Part shown: in pieces, positions 11,347 through 23,469 of the stretch
Layout of the letters: each line of letters begins with the position of its first letter
How positions within the stretch are numbered: the first letter of the stretch is position 1
NCBI RefSeq assembly: GCF_008831285.2
Contig: NC_045145.1
Coordinates: 4,196,723-4,256,722, forward strand
DNA from: Nymphaea colorata
Lineage: Eukaryota > Streptophyta > Magnoliopsida > Nymphaeales > Nymphaeaceae
DNA length: 60,000 nucleotides
Direction of reading: 5' to 3'
Made by a program: the position numbers and the translations under genes
Notes under the pieces: generated by a model
The model's database searches: none
What the model saw: the letters and a program-made list of their open reading frames with translations, nothing else
Told to the model about the DNA's origin: nothing

Positions 11347-12690
11347 CCATTTGATCATGATTCATGAGTGGCATATTGAGCTCTCCACAAAAGAATTCTT
11401 GAAGTGATGTTTGTTTTGTACAAAACAAAAGGTCAAAATATAGTAATAAGCAGGGGCCATGACCCCCTCACATTTTTTTTGGAAAAATATTGATGTTCTT
11501 AAAACTTTTTAATTTAGCCTATCTAAAAATTCTGAAAAGTATTATTCGGTCTATGTGCCTTAAAATGAAAATTTAGGAATGTTTGTTGCTATTGACTAAG
11601 TACCTTCGTAATATATGCAATTATTGTTTAATATAAATCCTAAAAATGAAGTTAAACTTATCTGATGAACATTAGACACAAAACAATTATTTTCTCTTAA
11701 CTAGGGATTTCAACAGTTACGTTGTCCATCGAGTCATTTTTCTTATGACAACACTGTGTCAAACTCATTACAGACGATTGCTGAGCTTCATGATCTACCT
11801 CATTGCTGATGGTAGGGCGGGTTTGAATGTTCCTTCTACTCTTTAGAGAATGTTGTTAACAGCAACGATGTTGGCATCAAGTTGTTGAAGGTATACCTCT
11901 TTGTGTTGGCAATTTGATGTAGCCTCAATGTTTTGTAACTGCATGATGTATAAAGATTAGGGATAAATGAAAGATGTCAAAACACAAACACAATGCTTAC
12001 AACTATCAGAATTCTGGGTTCAGAACCAACGTTGCTAGAGTGAGCCTGCACATCCCTAAGTTGCCAAAGGTGTTTGAGAGACTTATTTGCAGTTTTCAAG
12101 AACGACAAACAAAGCTGGTTGGGCAGGCAGGCATTATACTCTTAGACTATAAAAGGTGGGATCACCATACTCAAGTTGAAGGGTGTACCGTACCATACCT
12201 TACCTAGGCCCTGCCTGTGACCTCAGAGGCAGTAGGAATGGAAGTGCCTTCGAATTTTCTTTGGGCAGTGGATTATTAACCTTTTGCTTACTTGAATGAC
12301 AAACAAAGGAATTCAGGTCTTCATTATCACCACCATCTACATAAGACTCGCCCAACTGGTCATAGTCTCAAACCTTCCTTATTCACCTGCTATCATAGAT
12401 GATCATTCTTAGAACTCCCCAGAATCACAATTGAAATAAATAAAGTGGAAACAAACTTGAGCTCATTCGCTAGTGGCTCAGGCGTTCTGCTTACCCATAA
12501 TAGCCTTGTGCCCTCAGCCATGTTGGTCAAGTGTCTGCCAGTAACTAGCAGTAATCCTGGCCCTCGATGCATGGCTCTCTTCCGCCCGGCATATGCATGT
12601 CTATGTAGGGAAAAGTATCTCTTCATCTATCGAAGAAATGAGAACTCTGCCTCGATAGAGCTCTAGTATCTTCAATAATGACAAAAAAAG
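11347..12690. other. Intergenic, unrecognised
   Basis: Single-copy in this window. Near 11452 a CAGGGGCCATGACC word followed by AT-rich DNA resembles the hAT terminus seen near 1897. The last few hundred bases are probably the 3' flank of the PPR gene on the minus strand. I see no gene. Confidence 0.4.
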
Positions 12691-12695
12691 TGTTG

Positions 12696-14438
12696 CTATT
12701 CTTTGTTACAGACAAGAATCTGCTCCCTGTAACCAACCCCATTGACCTCAATGGAGCTACACCCTGGCGTTTTCTTCAAATTGCTTCCCTTCATCTTCTC
12801 CCTAATTCTCATGGCATCAGTCCATCTACCGGTACGTGCATAAACATTTGCCAGAAGTACATAGTTGTCGCTGTTGCTTGGCTCCAACACAAGGAGCCTC
12901 TTTGTAGTAATTTCGGCCAGTTCTACATCACCGTGAACAGCACAAGCACTCAACAGTGTACGCCAGAGGACGGGGTCAGAGTCAAAAGGCATCTTCAATA
13001 TGAATTTGTATGCTTCATCAAGCCGTCCAGACCGACTAAGAAGGTCAACCATGCAGCCATAATGCTTCATCTGTGGTGACAGATGATAGACATTCATCAT
13101 CTGTTCAAAGTACCCATAACCTTGATCCACCAATCCCTCGTGGCTGCAGGCAAGTAGAATACCAATGAAAGTCACGTCACTCGGTTGAACGCCTACCCTT
13201 ATCATTTCAGGGAAAAGCTGAAGGGCATCGCTTGCACGACCATTCACAGCCAACCCCAAGATGATTGAATTCCACGAAAGGACATCCTTCTGAGGCATGT
13301 TGTAGAAGACATCAATGGCCATGTCGATGCTTCCACACTTACAATACATGTCTACTAAGGCATTTCCTAAGAAAACGTCGGATTTTACCCTGTTTTGGTG
13401 GATGTAATTGTGAATCCAACTTCCTATATTCAAAGCCCCTAGATGGGCACAAGCCGAAAGGACGCTCACTAATGTTATTTCGTCAGGCTTGATATTTTCT
13501 ATCAGCATTTGGCGGAACAGTGCCAGTGCCTCAGAGAACTCACTAGCTTGCGAGTAGCCAGCAATCATGGCTGTCCATGAGACGAGATCCCTTTCAGGCA
13601 TCTCATCAAACAATTTTCTTGCAGCTGCTATGTCTCCCGCCTTGGCACAAGCCGTAATCATAGCATTCCAAGACACATTGTTTCTTTTGGACATCTCAAC
13701 AAACACTTTGTACGCATCATCGACGCAACCACATCGTCCATACATGTCAATGAGGGTGTTACAGAGGAACATGTCTAACTTCACACTGTTCTTCTCAATG
13801 TACTCCACCACTAACCGAGCTATCCCCCATTCACCAAGATGAGTGCATGCCAAGATCACCTTTCCCATCGTAATCTCGTCAGCAAGTACATTTTGGGACT
13901 GCATTTCCTGAAACAGTGCCAAAACATCCCGCAAGCAGCCGTTTTGACTGTAGCCAGATATCAAACAGTTCCAAGACACCAAATCCCTCTCAGGCATCTC
14001 ATCAAACAACTGGCGTGCATTCCCAATTTTCTTATTTGCAGCATACATATGGATCAAAGCATTTTGCACAAATACATTGGAAGAAAGCCCCATTTTTACT
14101 ATATCTCCATGCATTTTACGTCCTTCTGCAATCTCTTCCAATCGAGAACAAGCTTTGAGCGCAAATGGAAATGTGTAGTTGTCAGGTTGGACGCCCCGTT
14201 GCTTCATTCGCTTGTAGAAACCAATAGCATCTTCAGGCTTACTTCCCTCGGCAGAAGTTCTGATCACGGTGTTCCAGATGAAATAGGATTGGTGCTCAAC
14301 CCGCTCAAAAACCAGGCACGCATATTCCAAGTCACAAGTTGATGGAGTACAAGAAGAGAGCATGTTCAACATTGAAGGGCCATCTCTCTCTAATCCTAGT
14401 ACTACAAGGCGTGCGTGGAGCTTCCTCAGAGAGGCCAT
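12696..14438 (-). CDS. PLS-class pentatricopeptide repeat protein, E subgroup
   Basis: An intronless, uninterrupted 580-residue frame. It opens with a LRKLHARLVVLGL block, then about a dozen alternating P, L and S repeats with signatures such as NALIHMYAANKKIGNARQLF, FDEMPERDLVSWNCLISGYS and NALVDMYCKCGSIDMA. The C-terminal E domain (about 477-570) has VLWRTLLSACAVHGDVELA, NYVLLANVYARTGRW and PGCSSIEVNG. Proteins of this class bind organellar RNA in a base-specific way, usually for C-to-U editing or maturation in mitochondria or chloroplasts. There is no DYW domain, so a deaminase would have to be supplied in trans. The N-terminus starts almost directly at a repeat and no clear transit peptide is visible, so the true start could be upstream. 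After SSIEVNG the tail departs from the usual E+ sequence and ends within 14 residues. Confidence 0.9.
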   Translation of the reverse strand: MASLRKLHARLVVLGLERDGPSMLNMLSSCTPSTCDLEYACLVFERVEHQSYFIWNTVIRTSAEGSKPEDAIGFYKRMKQRGVQPDNYTFPFALKACSRLEEIAEGRKMHGDIVKMGLSSNVFVQNALIHMYAANKKIGNARQLFDEMPERDLVSWNCLISGYSQNGCLRDVLALFQEMQSQNVLADEITMGKVILACTHLGEWGIARLVVEYIEKNSVKLDMFLCNTLIDMYGRCGCVDDAYKVFVEMSKRNNVSWNAMITACAKAGDIAAARKLFDEMPERDLVSWTAMIAGYSQASEFSEALALFRQMLIENIKPDEITLVSVLSACAHLGALNIGSWIHNYIHQNRVKSDVFLGNALVDMYCKCGSIDMAIDVFYNMPQKDVLSWNSIILGLAVNGRASDALQLFPEMIRVGVQPSDVTFIGILLACSHEGLVDQGYGYFEQMMNVYHLSPQMKHYGCMVDLLSRSGRLDEAYKFILKMPFDSDPVLWRTLLSACAVHGDVELAEITTKRLLVLEPSNSDNYVLLANVYARTGRWTDAMRIREKMKGSNLKKTPGCSSIEVNGVGYREQILVCNKE

Positions 14439-16154
14439 CCTGGTGAAGGAGCAACCAGAAAGAGAAGACTTTGATGCCCATCTACCACCTCAATGTCGCA
14501 TAGCATGCTTTTGGCCTGCTTCTAGTCACATCTTTGGAGGAGCAACGAATCTCCAACAGAACAGAAGCATCAAATTGGATCGTTCTCCACCTTAAGCAAA
14601 TCCATAGTTTCCAGGGATGAACTGCTCGGAACTAAAGTCGAACTCCTTAGCCTTAGTAGTAGCATCTTTGTGAAGTATTTAGCATCAAAAGTGAGTCGCT
14701 GTGGCCGAGAAAAATAACACATAGCAACCTGCATCGTTGAGAACTAACGGATTGGTGTGGTGGCTCTAATGAGTTCTTAGCCTTAGTAATAGCATCGTCG
14801 AGAACTAGCGGATTGGTGTAAAGTCCCATTGCCCGAATGAAATAAGAAATATATAAAAATGCAACAATATAAAAAAGATATATTTCTTCTACCATTCGTT
14901 ACATATTAGAGATGCACATAGAAAATAGAAAATAAATGAGAATCTCCTAATAGCATAAACCTTCCTATTTCCCTAATCTGACCTTAAATTCATTGTTTTT
15001 AACATGTCCATGGATTTAAAATGAGGGTTTCTCAAAATACACTTCTTTATGGAGTCTTGAATGTTAAATCGAAAGCTATCAAACACAACCTTAGTGACAT
15101 ACACATTTGGATTTGGTTTGCATCTTCTAGAAGTTTCCTTGGGATTTGGTTTGAGTCATGGCTACCGAAGCACACTAAAATTAAAATCAGTAGGTGGACA
15201 TCCATTGTCGAATAATTTTTTTAATATTTTGTAACACTAAAAACTTGTGTCACAAACGGTGCATTCTGTAGCCCAAGACGGTGGCTAATGAACTATTGTC
15301 ACGGAACACACTATGTATTATTAATGACAGTTTTTAGCATTGGAAAATTCAAAAAAGCATCTGGTTGTTAACTTTAGTAGGCTGACTTAAGTTCTTTCAA
15401 AAGCATATCAAGAATTTTAAGCCTCTAATACCTCTATAGCAGGAGCACAACTAAAAGTTTCTTCCCTTGGGGTAATAAATATGCAGTTAAACAAATTTTC
15501 AATTTGCCATGGGGCAGTGATCTGGTCTCATGGGGCTGTCCTATATAGCTGGACTTAAGTCCACCTAAGTCCAACCATTGAATTAAGATTTGAGAGACCC
15601 GCACTGAGACCCTATGTATCTTTGCCCTATAATGGTAGCTAATAGCTACTCTTCTGAACTGCAAACGGTGGTATTAGGATACTCTAGTTGATATATGTAC
15701 CACCAGACCACTCAGGTCCTGAAGCTGCCTTGGATCTCAGGAGTGAGGGGAGGGGCTTCGGCACCTTCCAAGCATGTCCCCCTTGTAATGGTAAACTAAT
15801 TAATTTGGAGGTAAATTGGGATTTTCATGATCACAATTGCACTGTGAAATAATAGAGGAGTCTATTTCATAGCCTCAAACCCTAATATTAAACTAACCTA
15901 ACCAACGGTTGCCAACTACAATAAAAAGGAATTACTTTTACAAGTCCATATGGATTTGTTGAAGTAGAACCACTATGATGGGGTTGTCCCTCCATAATGG
16001 AGGATTCTTCTCTAGCCCTTTAAAATGGAAGTTCATTTGAAATTAGTTATGCAGTGAGTGCTTGTCAGAATTTATCAAGATCATATTTGTGAACAAGGTC
16101 AGTGGACTAAAACCTACATGCATAGAGGCCGTAGTAGGTAGTTAAATATTACTG
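14439..16154. other. Intergenic, unrecognised
   Basis: Contains the probable 5' region of the minus-strand PPR gene. An imperfect direct repeat lies at about 14650-14820 (gagaactaacggattggtgt / gagaactagcggattggtgt). A ~110-bp sequence at 15234-15342 begins CACTAAAAAC and ends near GTTTTTAGCA. No gene is seen. Confidence 0.4.
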
Positions 16155-16829
16155 TACAAGCAAATACGCATATAATTTATATAATAGTTGAAGACTGCCC
16201 CAAGGGGCAGTACACATGGGCGGGCTCGGGGGCGCGTTGAAGGTGTGTCTCCAGTTTGACACATGGTTATGCCGCTTATACCTTAAGGGCAATGGATCCT
16301 ATGAGTAAGTTGAAGCATACAGTGATTTCACTGTCAGGTATCGACGCAGATCTGGACCTTAGAAGTAAAGGGAAGGAGGGGGGCTTCGCCTCTCACATGT
16401 TTAGAATTATGAGAGTTGGTAAAGTATGATTCACATTTATGTTGATAATTCCCCCTTTCTCTGTTGCTCAAACCACGATCATCACCACTATACAAGCAAA
16501 TACGCATATAATTTATATAATAGTTGAAGACTGCCCCAAGGGGCAGTACACATGGGCGGGCTCGGGGGCGCGTTGAAGGTGTGTCTCCAGTTTGACACAT
16601 GGTTATGCCGCTTATACCTTAAGGGGAATGGATCCTATGAGTAAGTTGAAGCATACAGTGATTTCACTGTCTGGTATCGATGCAGATGTGGACCTTAGAA
16701 GTAAAGGGAAGGAGGGGGGGCTTCGCCTCTCACATGTTTAGAATTATGAGAGTTGGTAAAGTATGATTCACATTTATGTTGATAATTGCCCCTTTCTCTG
16801 TTGCTCAAACCACGATCGTCACCACTATA
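16155..16829. repeat. 336-bp tandem direct repeat, two copies
   Basis: Unit 1 (16155-16490) and unit 2 (16491-16829) are nearly identical, with only a few substitutions and a small poly-G indel. Each contains two short hairpins: ctgccccaaggggcag, and cagtgatttcactg. A GC-rich block, gggcgggctcgggggcgcg, stands out from the AT-rich surroundings. No coding frame is conserved. It is a recent tandem duplication. Confidence 0.92.
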
Positions 16830-17265
16830 AGGACCCCCGCCATGTCCATGCTCATCAAAGGAGGTTGTGGTGGTAGTATATTGGATTCAACTAGCTAAAT
16901 ACATGTCAACTTGATTTAATTTTGTGCATCTGTGACATAGCTAGTTAGCTGATGTTAAATATTCTTGGTATATAAGAATATTAAATAATTTTAGAAATTC
17001 TCCCATGCCCTCAAGCAAGTCAGAACCTTGGAGTTATAAAGGTATGGTCTTACATATTTTATGCAGTATATGGTTTCCACTAAGTAAACATTAAAAAATT
17101 GATAAAATTCATTAGAGTGGTAACATAATTTTCACGATTGATTGGAAGACCTTAAGAGTGAATTGTACAAATTCACTATTAAAGGTTGTGTGTAGCTCCT
17201 ATGGCACATAATGAATAAGGAAAACATTAATCTAAATAGAGCCCATAATAAACCATTTTGATTTT

Positions 17266-17690
17266 GTGGAGAGTTTGATGACCTTGAATTTTGATTATAT
17301 AATTAAAATTCTGGAATCGAAATTCACCTCAAACTAGAAATCGAATAAAATTTCAATTGTAGTTTCTCTTTGTGTTTGATAGTATGGAATTTTGATTTTA
17401 GAATTAAAAATGACGTATTTGATAAAACAAGAGTTAAAAATCTAAAACTGATGAATTAAGACCTTCATGACATGTGCCCTAAAAAGAGATGAACAAATTT
17501 TTAAATTCTAGAACCGTAATTCCATCCCCTCGGCTAGAACCACAGTTCCAGATTTTTTATTCAAAGATAAACTTATAATTCCGGAATCAAAATTCTTTGT
17601 TTGATAATGTAATTTTCATTTCATTGAAAAAGAGACTTTTAATTCTACAATTCTACAAATTTGACCTCATCAAACACCCAAGGTGCAAAA
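17266..17690. repeat. MITE-like AT-rich element
   Basis: The left edge (gagtttgatgaccttgaatt) and the reverse complement of the right edge (ggtgtttgatgaggtcaaat) match imperfectly. The interior is filled with ggaat/aattcc-type words in both orientations. This fits a small non-autonomous DNA transposon. I could not define a target-site duplication. Confidence 0.35.
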
Positions 17691-18100
17691 GTAATCTTAA
17701 AGCTTTGGAACGTGTAAGGCTGATTGAGATGCACAAGTCTTCTTTTTTTTCAATTAAGGATAATGAGAAAACCTCCTGAGCATCAAGAACTTTGATAATT
17801 TGACCCAGACCAGACCAAATTATGATATAAGATCTTTGATCCGATTGATCATCAGGGCAAGATGATCAGGCGACCACCGTAATGATCTGTGATATTATGG
17901 CTTTTCTGGAGCAGTATTGAGTTTCATATCTCTTATGTTTTTGGCAATTTGAGGAGAAGCCTCTGCCTCCCAGAAGTCATCGCTTCAGAAGTAGATGTTG
18001 AAACTGCCGCCCCTTTTTCCATGCCCTCGGGTCTATACAGGGGCGAAGCCAGGATTTTTTTCAGGGGCGGGCCAAACGGTTCAACAAATTATAATAATAT

Positions 18101-18101
<1 letters not shown>

Positions 18102-18167
<66 letters not shown>

Positions 18168-18196
18168 ATATATTATATATATATATATATTATATA
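18102..18196. repeat. (TA)n microsatellite inside the hAT element
   Basis: A TA tract with occasional TT/AA breaks, close to the left terminus of the hAT element. Confidence 0.95.
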
Positions 18197-18676
18197 CACT
18201 TTAGATAATATTTGCAAATCACAATATAGTAAAAGTGAGCATATGTCGTATATAATTGCCCATGTCATGAACGTGAAGCGCGACCTGTCCTACGACATAT
18301 TTAATAATTGTTTGTGTCATTAGCACAAAGCGTGATCTGTCCTCAGCAGATAAGGTGTTCTATTTTTATTAGAGTGACGTAAGTGTAGGCAGTGAGCATA
18401 AGGTGTACATATAAATATCACAACTCAAAATATAGCAAACAAATACATTTATAAACCCCAAAATCAAAATATGTTACTTACCAAATACATGCAGTTTTGT
18501 ATTCTTTCTATGTAACACAATCAGTTTTTTCTTCTGTTTTTATTGAAAATAGTTACATATCATCATTCATTCACTTGCACAATAAAATATAAACAAAAAC
18601 TACATCATTTATTATTAAAACTAAATAATGACTCAAATAAACATTAACATAAAAATGATGCAACAAAATACTTTAC

Positions 18677-21103
18677 CTATTGCAATTGTGCTCTACAACT
18701 TTTCATCTTGTAAAATGCATCAATAATATCATTGGAATCAAACATTTGAGCAATTTCTTTCTCAATATACAAAAGCAAACAATCTACAAAGAATTTATCC
18801 TCCATTTTGTTACGCAACCTTGTTTTAATAAGCTTCATAGCAGAGAATGCCCTTTTTGTGGTTGCAGTGGAGACAGGAAGCGTTAGAATGAGACTAAGCA
18901 ACCTGTATACATAAGGATATCCTTCACTTTTTCTACTATGTACCATTGCTTGACATACATCTGATAGTGCACCCAAATTTTGAAAACTTGGATGATGACA
19001 AATATAATTCTTATAATGCCTTAACTGATAAGTTAAACTCATAAGAATTGAGTCTAAAAAATCTTCAGGATAAAACTTCTCTGCAAGAGTGTATGCATCT
19101 TGTGCATTAAATGACTCATATTGATCTCTAGGGTCGAATGTCGACATCAAATATAGTATTTCCATAGAATTTTCATTAAATCTACTATTCAACTCGACCA
19201 GTTGAGAATCAATGACAGCAATACAAATATCGACATGATAATGATGTCTCACTGTAATAAAATTGCATTCACGACGAGAACGTGATCCTCTGACAAAATA
19301 TTGAGCATCCATATCTGGAATAGGGATATCATGTGTCACACAAATTGCTCCCATAGTACCTATAAATGAATTCCCACCATTCTCCATAAGTTCTTGTACG
19401 AACTTTCTTGAATTACAAACCATAGCCATTGCATTTAAAATGTCTTGTCATTGCCTTTGCAATGACTGTTGTCCCCTAATTGGTTGTACCAAGTGTAAAA
19501 TAAATACAAAGTCAAAGGATGTGATCATATCGTAAGCTGAAAGACCTTCACCCCGTATTTGAGATGTTGATCCATTGTCTCTTAAATTTTTCACTACCAT
19601 ACATGTTGCATTGAACACTTTTATTAAACTGCACATAGACACAAAATGAGATCCCCATCTAGTTTCACCAGGCCGCTGTAGTAATCCAATTTGATTAAGT
19701 ATTCTTCCAGTTTCAAGTTCATCTATAGTAATTCTGAATGCAAATTCATTTGCTTGAGCTTCATGCAATTCGTTGTTACGTTTACTGCTTGCACTAACAG
19801 TATTATTTACATATGTTAACAGTTCAAAAAATTTATGAACATGACTAACTTATTTTGAAGCTGCAACAAGTGCAGGTTGTAATCTATGAGCAAAACAATG
19901 AACATAATATGCATAAGGACATTCATTGAAAATTAATGTGTGCAATCCATTCAATTCACATCACATATTACTAGCACCATCATATCCTTGACCCCGTATA
20001 TCTTGAATGCTAAGATTATGTTGAGACAACAAAGTAGAAATTACATTCTTCAAAGTAATTGCTGTAGTATCCCTTACATGCATAACATCTAAAAATCGCT
20101 CTTGAACTTGACCTTGCTCATTAACAAATCTAAGAACATAAACCATTTGCTCTCTCTTGGACTCATCTCGAGTTTCATCAATAATAATACAATATTTAGC
20201 ATCACCAATTTCTTCTATAATTTTAGCTCTCACTTTACTTGCAAAAACATGTAAAATTTCTTTATGAACTGTTGGTGATGTATATTTAGCATTCTTTAGA
20301 ACATTATCCAAGACAACTTGTGCAACTCTATCATTATAACTAGCCAAAATTTTAATGAAGTCAATAAAATTACCTTGATTCATTCAACTTGAACTTTCAT
20401 CATGGCCTTTAAAAGCACAAGCTTGAAATGCTAACCAATGAGCTGCACCTACAGATGCCTTCAATCTCAAACGATTGTTGTGAACAAGCTCTGAACTTTG
20501 CTTTTCAATCATTTTATCTATGTGTTTGCTTTGACGACTTAAGTCATTAAATGCACTCACATTCATATTATGGGGTGAATTTTGACTTGTCCCTTCATGA
20601 ATACGAAATGCACATGTTTTCTCACTACCACTCACCCTTTTCCAAACTCTAAATCCTTTAGTAATAAATGGACTGCCATTTGAATATGGAGTACTGAAAA
20701 GATAACACGGCAAACAGTATGCACTATCTGTCTTGGGAGAAGATTCTAACCATGAAAATTTTTGAAACCATGAAGCTTGAAATTTACAAGGATGATTTGA
20801 ATGACCTGACACTGGATATCTATGAAGCTTGTGTTGATATGGCCCATAATTAATATATGCTCGCTTAACTTCATCTCTCTCATTTACTGATATCTCCCAT
20901 ATAGGTTGTCGCAACCCTAGATCATGCACGATGCTTTCTGCAGTTTCAATTTTTGAATACTTAAAAGGTAGAGAATCCGAGTCACAAAGACCAAGATCAA
21001 GACCTTTCAAACTAGAACAACCAGCATTTTGGTTTTCTCCCTCTTTGTTTTCTCCACCTTGGTTTTCTCCCCTTTGGTTTCTTTCCTCTTGGTTTTCTTC
21101 CAC
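18677..21103 (-). pseudogene. hAT transposase, four nonsense codons
   Basis: One reading frame of about 809 codons with no frameshift, broken by stops at 20384-20386, 19961-19963, 19850-19852 and 19448-19450. N-terminal Q/E/N-rich head; TTF-type zinc finger with YPVSGHSNHPCKFQASWF and DSAYCLPCYLF (about residues 100-155); DUF4371/RNase-H-like core with CIIIDETRDESKREQMVYVLRF and GQGYDGASNM; PGETRWGSHF; and the hAT dimerisation tail with PVSTATTKRAFSAMKLIKTRLRNKM. Length and domain order match plant zinc-finger MYM-type 1-like transposases. The stop at 19961 falls where relatives have Arg, consistent with CGA to TGA. The gene is dead, but recently enough to keep its frame. Confidence 0.9.
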
Positions 21104-21482
21104 TTGATCAATAACTTGTTTTTTTTTTTAAATAATCTTGAATATTTTTCATCGTCTTCTCAATAAACTAACATGAAAAACCTGAAATTTAAAATAGACA
21201 ATAAGATTTAAACATTTTAGATATATACAAACCCAATAAACATAGCACAATGCAAGCAACATATGAAGATCTGATGATGCCAAACAATAAAAAAAATGTG
21301 AACATACAAAATTGAAGAACATATTAATGCAAACCTAATCCTTATTCTTCCCTTTATTGCAGCCAAACAATTAGGTTCAAATGTCTGGCATTCCATGTCG
21401 TTGACATCATATACAACAAAAAGCTTTTAAGCCTGCGTTACCTAAAGACATTATTCCAGCAGTAACATTACTCACTTAACTA

Positions 21483-21514
<32 letters not shown>

Positions 21515-21848
21515 ATTTGAGGATCAGTCTAGCAGGGGCTTCTCAAACATGGTATTTCATATTTGAGAAGCCTCCATCTCCAATAAGGATCCAAGGGAAC
21601 CGAACATGTATAGATTTCAAAAGTATGGATTTAAGATCCTCAAAATGCCTCAAGTCCAAGGGTCTCAAAGGGGTTCCGACTTTATTGACAACATTTAAGA
21701 TGCAAGCATTACGAATTTATGATGAAAGCATTACGAATTTAAGATGCAAGTATTACAAATTTATGTATGGCATCCGTCCTAATTATATACAAATATCGGA
21801 TGTTAAGTTGAATATAAATACAATTTAAAAAACTAGTGCCAAATTAAG

Positions 21849-21990
21849 TGCGCATTAAAGAAGTAACTGTTATATATCTAGTATTATAAGTTTATAACTA
21901 TACAAATATACAACATAAGTGGGCATTAAAGAAGTAACTGTTATATATCTAGTATTATAAGTTTATAACTGTACAAATATACAACATATA
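21849..21990. repeat. 71-bp tandem direct repeat, two copies
   Basis: The units beginning gcattaaagaagtaactg recur at a spacing of 71 bp, at 21852 and 21923, nearly identical. It lies in the non-coding part of the hAT element. Confidence 0.85.
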
Positions 21991-22804
21991 TTGTCTATAA
22001 CATATACAAGACTGATTAAAAAAACAAGTAATATGTACATAACTTATAAGCGGCACACATATATATATAAGCATATGAGCATATGGCTTATGCAATATAC
22101 AAAGTTATGAGCAGCATATAGTTTCTAGTATAAAACTGTAAAAGTCTACACTTAAATACTAAAAACAGTATAACAGATGTAGCAAAATAGAAAACACTGA
22201 AAAAAAAAGCATCATTTCTACTAAGCAAGATGAAAAAAAGATAACATGACTACTCCTTCTAGACAAACTTAATTAAGTTGACAGCTTTTCCCACAAATAG
22301 ATTGAAGTAACATTTAACTAAGAAATCTACTTTCTACCATAATAAGCTACAATGTTGCTGATAACACCACATTCTTGAGAATTGGCTAAGGAAGCAAGAT
22401 GAAGAAGATACATTGAGTAGAAAATGTGAGAAAGACATCCAACCACATAACTATTTCAGAAAAAGCACAACTTCCAGTTATATGAAAAGAATATGCCCAT
22501 ATGATCAAGCAACTATCGAGTGGTCTTATACAGATACCAATGTTAATAGAACTAGGGCTTCACAGAATTGGGTCGACCAATATGTACCTGGACAGAATTA
22601 AGACAGAAATTCGTCAGATATTACAACACTATCGCTTCCCTTCCTTGAATTTCTTCTCCAGCCTCCTCAAAATTGGTAAAGCTGCAAATTATATCAGAAA
22701 ACTAGTATAAAAATGGCATGTAATGATGTAAAACGTGAAGTCTATGCCGTGCATCTACTCTCTTCAAAAATCAAAAGGTTGCGGTACAGAATGCACCCAA
22801 ATTG

Positions 22805-23110
22805 CCACCGCCAAGTCTCTGTGCTGTGGTTGTGGGCCAGGGCAAGGAGAGAGGGAGCCAGCGGGCAGCGAAACTGTGATTGTGGTGTGGGCCAAGGCAG
22901 GGAAGGAGGAGCCAGCGAGATGTGTGATTGTGGGCCAGGGCAGCGAGAGAGAGGGCCCTGCTATCTGCTGCGGTTGTGGGCCAGAGAGGAGGGGACCATC
23001 CGAGCAAGCGGGAGAGAGAGGGGCGAAAGGATAGGGTAGGGTAGAGAGGGAGTGAGCGAGAGAGAAAGGGGCGAAAGACAGGAGGGAGCGAGCGGGTCGG
23101 GCCAAGACCA
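22805..23110. repeat. GC-rich subterminal repeat array of the hAT element
   Basis: The word tgtgggccaggg or tgggccaaggcag recurs about every 50-60 bp, separated by gagccagcg and gagagagag words. A gggcgaaag/gagcgagag-rich block follows. It sits just inside the right terminus. Transposase-binding repeats of hAT elements lie in such subterminal positions, so that role is plausible but inferred. Open frames through it on both strands are compositional. Confidence 0.6.
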
Positions 23111-23226
23111 TCCGCGGGTTGGGCCAGAGTAAAAGAAACTGATTTTTTTAATGTATTTTTTTTTTCTTGAAGCTCACTCGGGCCATGGCCCAGGCGCCCC
23201 CCCCTCCCTCCGCCTCTGGTTCTATT

Positions 23227-23385
23227 GCTGCTTCGAGATGTGGGTGGGAGATAAGATATTTGTCCACTGGAGTGCAATGTGTCCACTGTTTACAGTTCAA
23301 TGGAGTAGTAGTACTCACAAGAATTGAACTGGCAACCGGACTTTAATTTACGTGCACGGTTGGCCAGCTATGCCCCATAGGTTTC
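23227..23385 (-). mobile_element. SINE-like sequence, interrupted by the hAT insertion
   Basis: On the minus strand it has a tRNA-like A-box region (gcatagctggccaac) and a B-box-like region (gccagttcaattcttg) about 35 bp later. The body (actccattgaactgtaaaca...) also occurs at 26590-26640 on the plus strand. The body seems to resume on the other side of the hAT element: the complement of 18000-18030 has a ggaaaaaggggcgg word, compared with aggaaaaaggggatg at 26682. That continuation is an inference. Confidence 0.45.
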
Positions 23386-23469
23386 TAGGTGTTGTTTAAT
23401 AAAGTCGTAGTTCATTTTTATGACGCGTTTGTTGTGCCGATTGGTTTGTCCAAAGATCAACTCATCAGC

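Larger units (their letters stand above)
18038..23218 (-). mobile_element. hAT DNA transposon (ZMYM1/TTF-finger type), ~5.2 kb
   Basis: The left terminus reads CAGGGGCGAAGCCAGG (18038). The reverse complement of the right terminus reads CAGAGGCGGAGGGAGG (ending 23218). These are imperfect inverted repeats of the plant CAGGGGCGGAGCC type. The flanking 8-mers, ggtctata (18030-18037) and gttctatt (23219-23226), agree at 6 of 8 positions, as expected of a decayed 8-bp target duplication. The transposase reads leftward (21103-18677). About 2.1 kb of non-coding DNA separates it from the right end, including GC-rich subterminal repeats. The hAT appears to have landed in a SINE-like sequence. Confidence 0.8.

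Noticed and set aside
15234-15342. Possible CACTA-type mini-element (CACTAAAAAC ... GTTTTTAGCA)
   Set aside because: The right end does not match TAGTG and no 3-bp target duplication is evident.
17889-18323. Tyr/Ile-rich frame
   Set aside because: It is a translation of a (TA)n tract. Similar frames at 825-1105 and 43534-44031 come from the same cause.
22764-23286. Long overlapping open frames on both strands
   Set aside because: They lie in GC-rich simple repeats inside the hAT element, show no family resemblance, and overlap each other in several frames.
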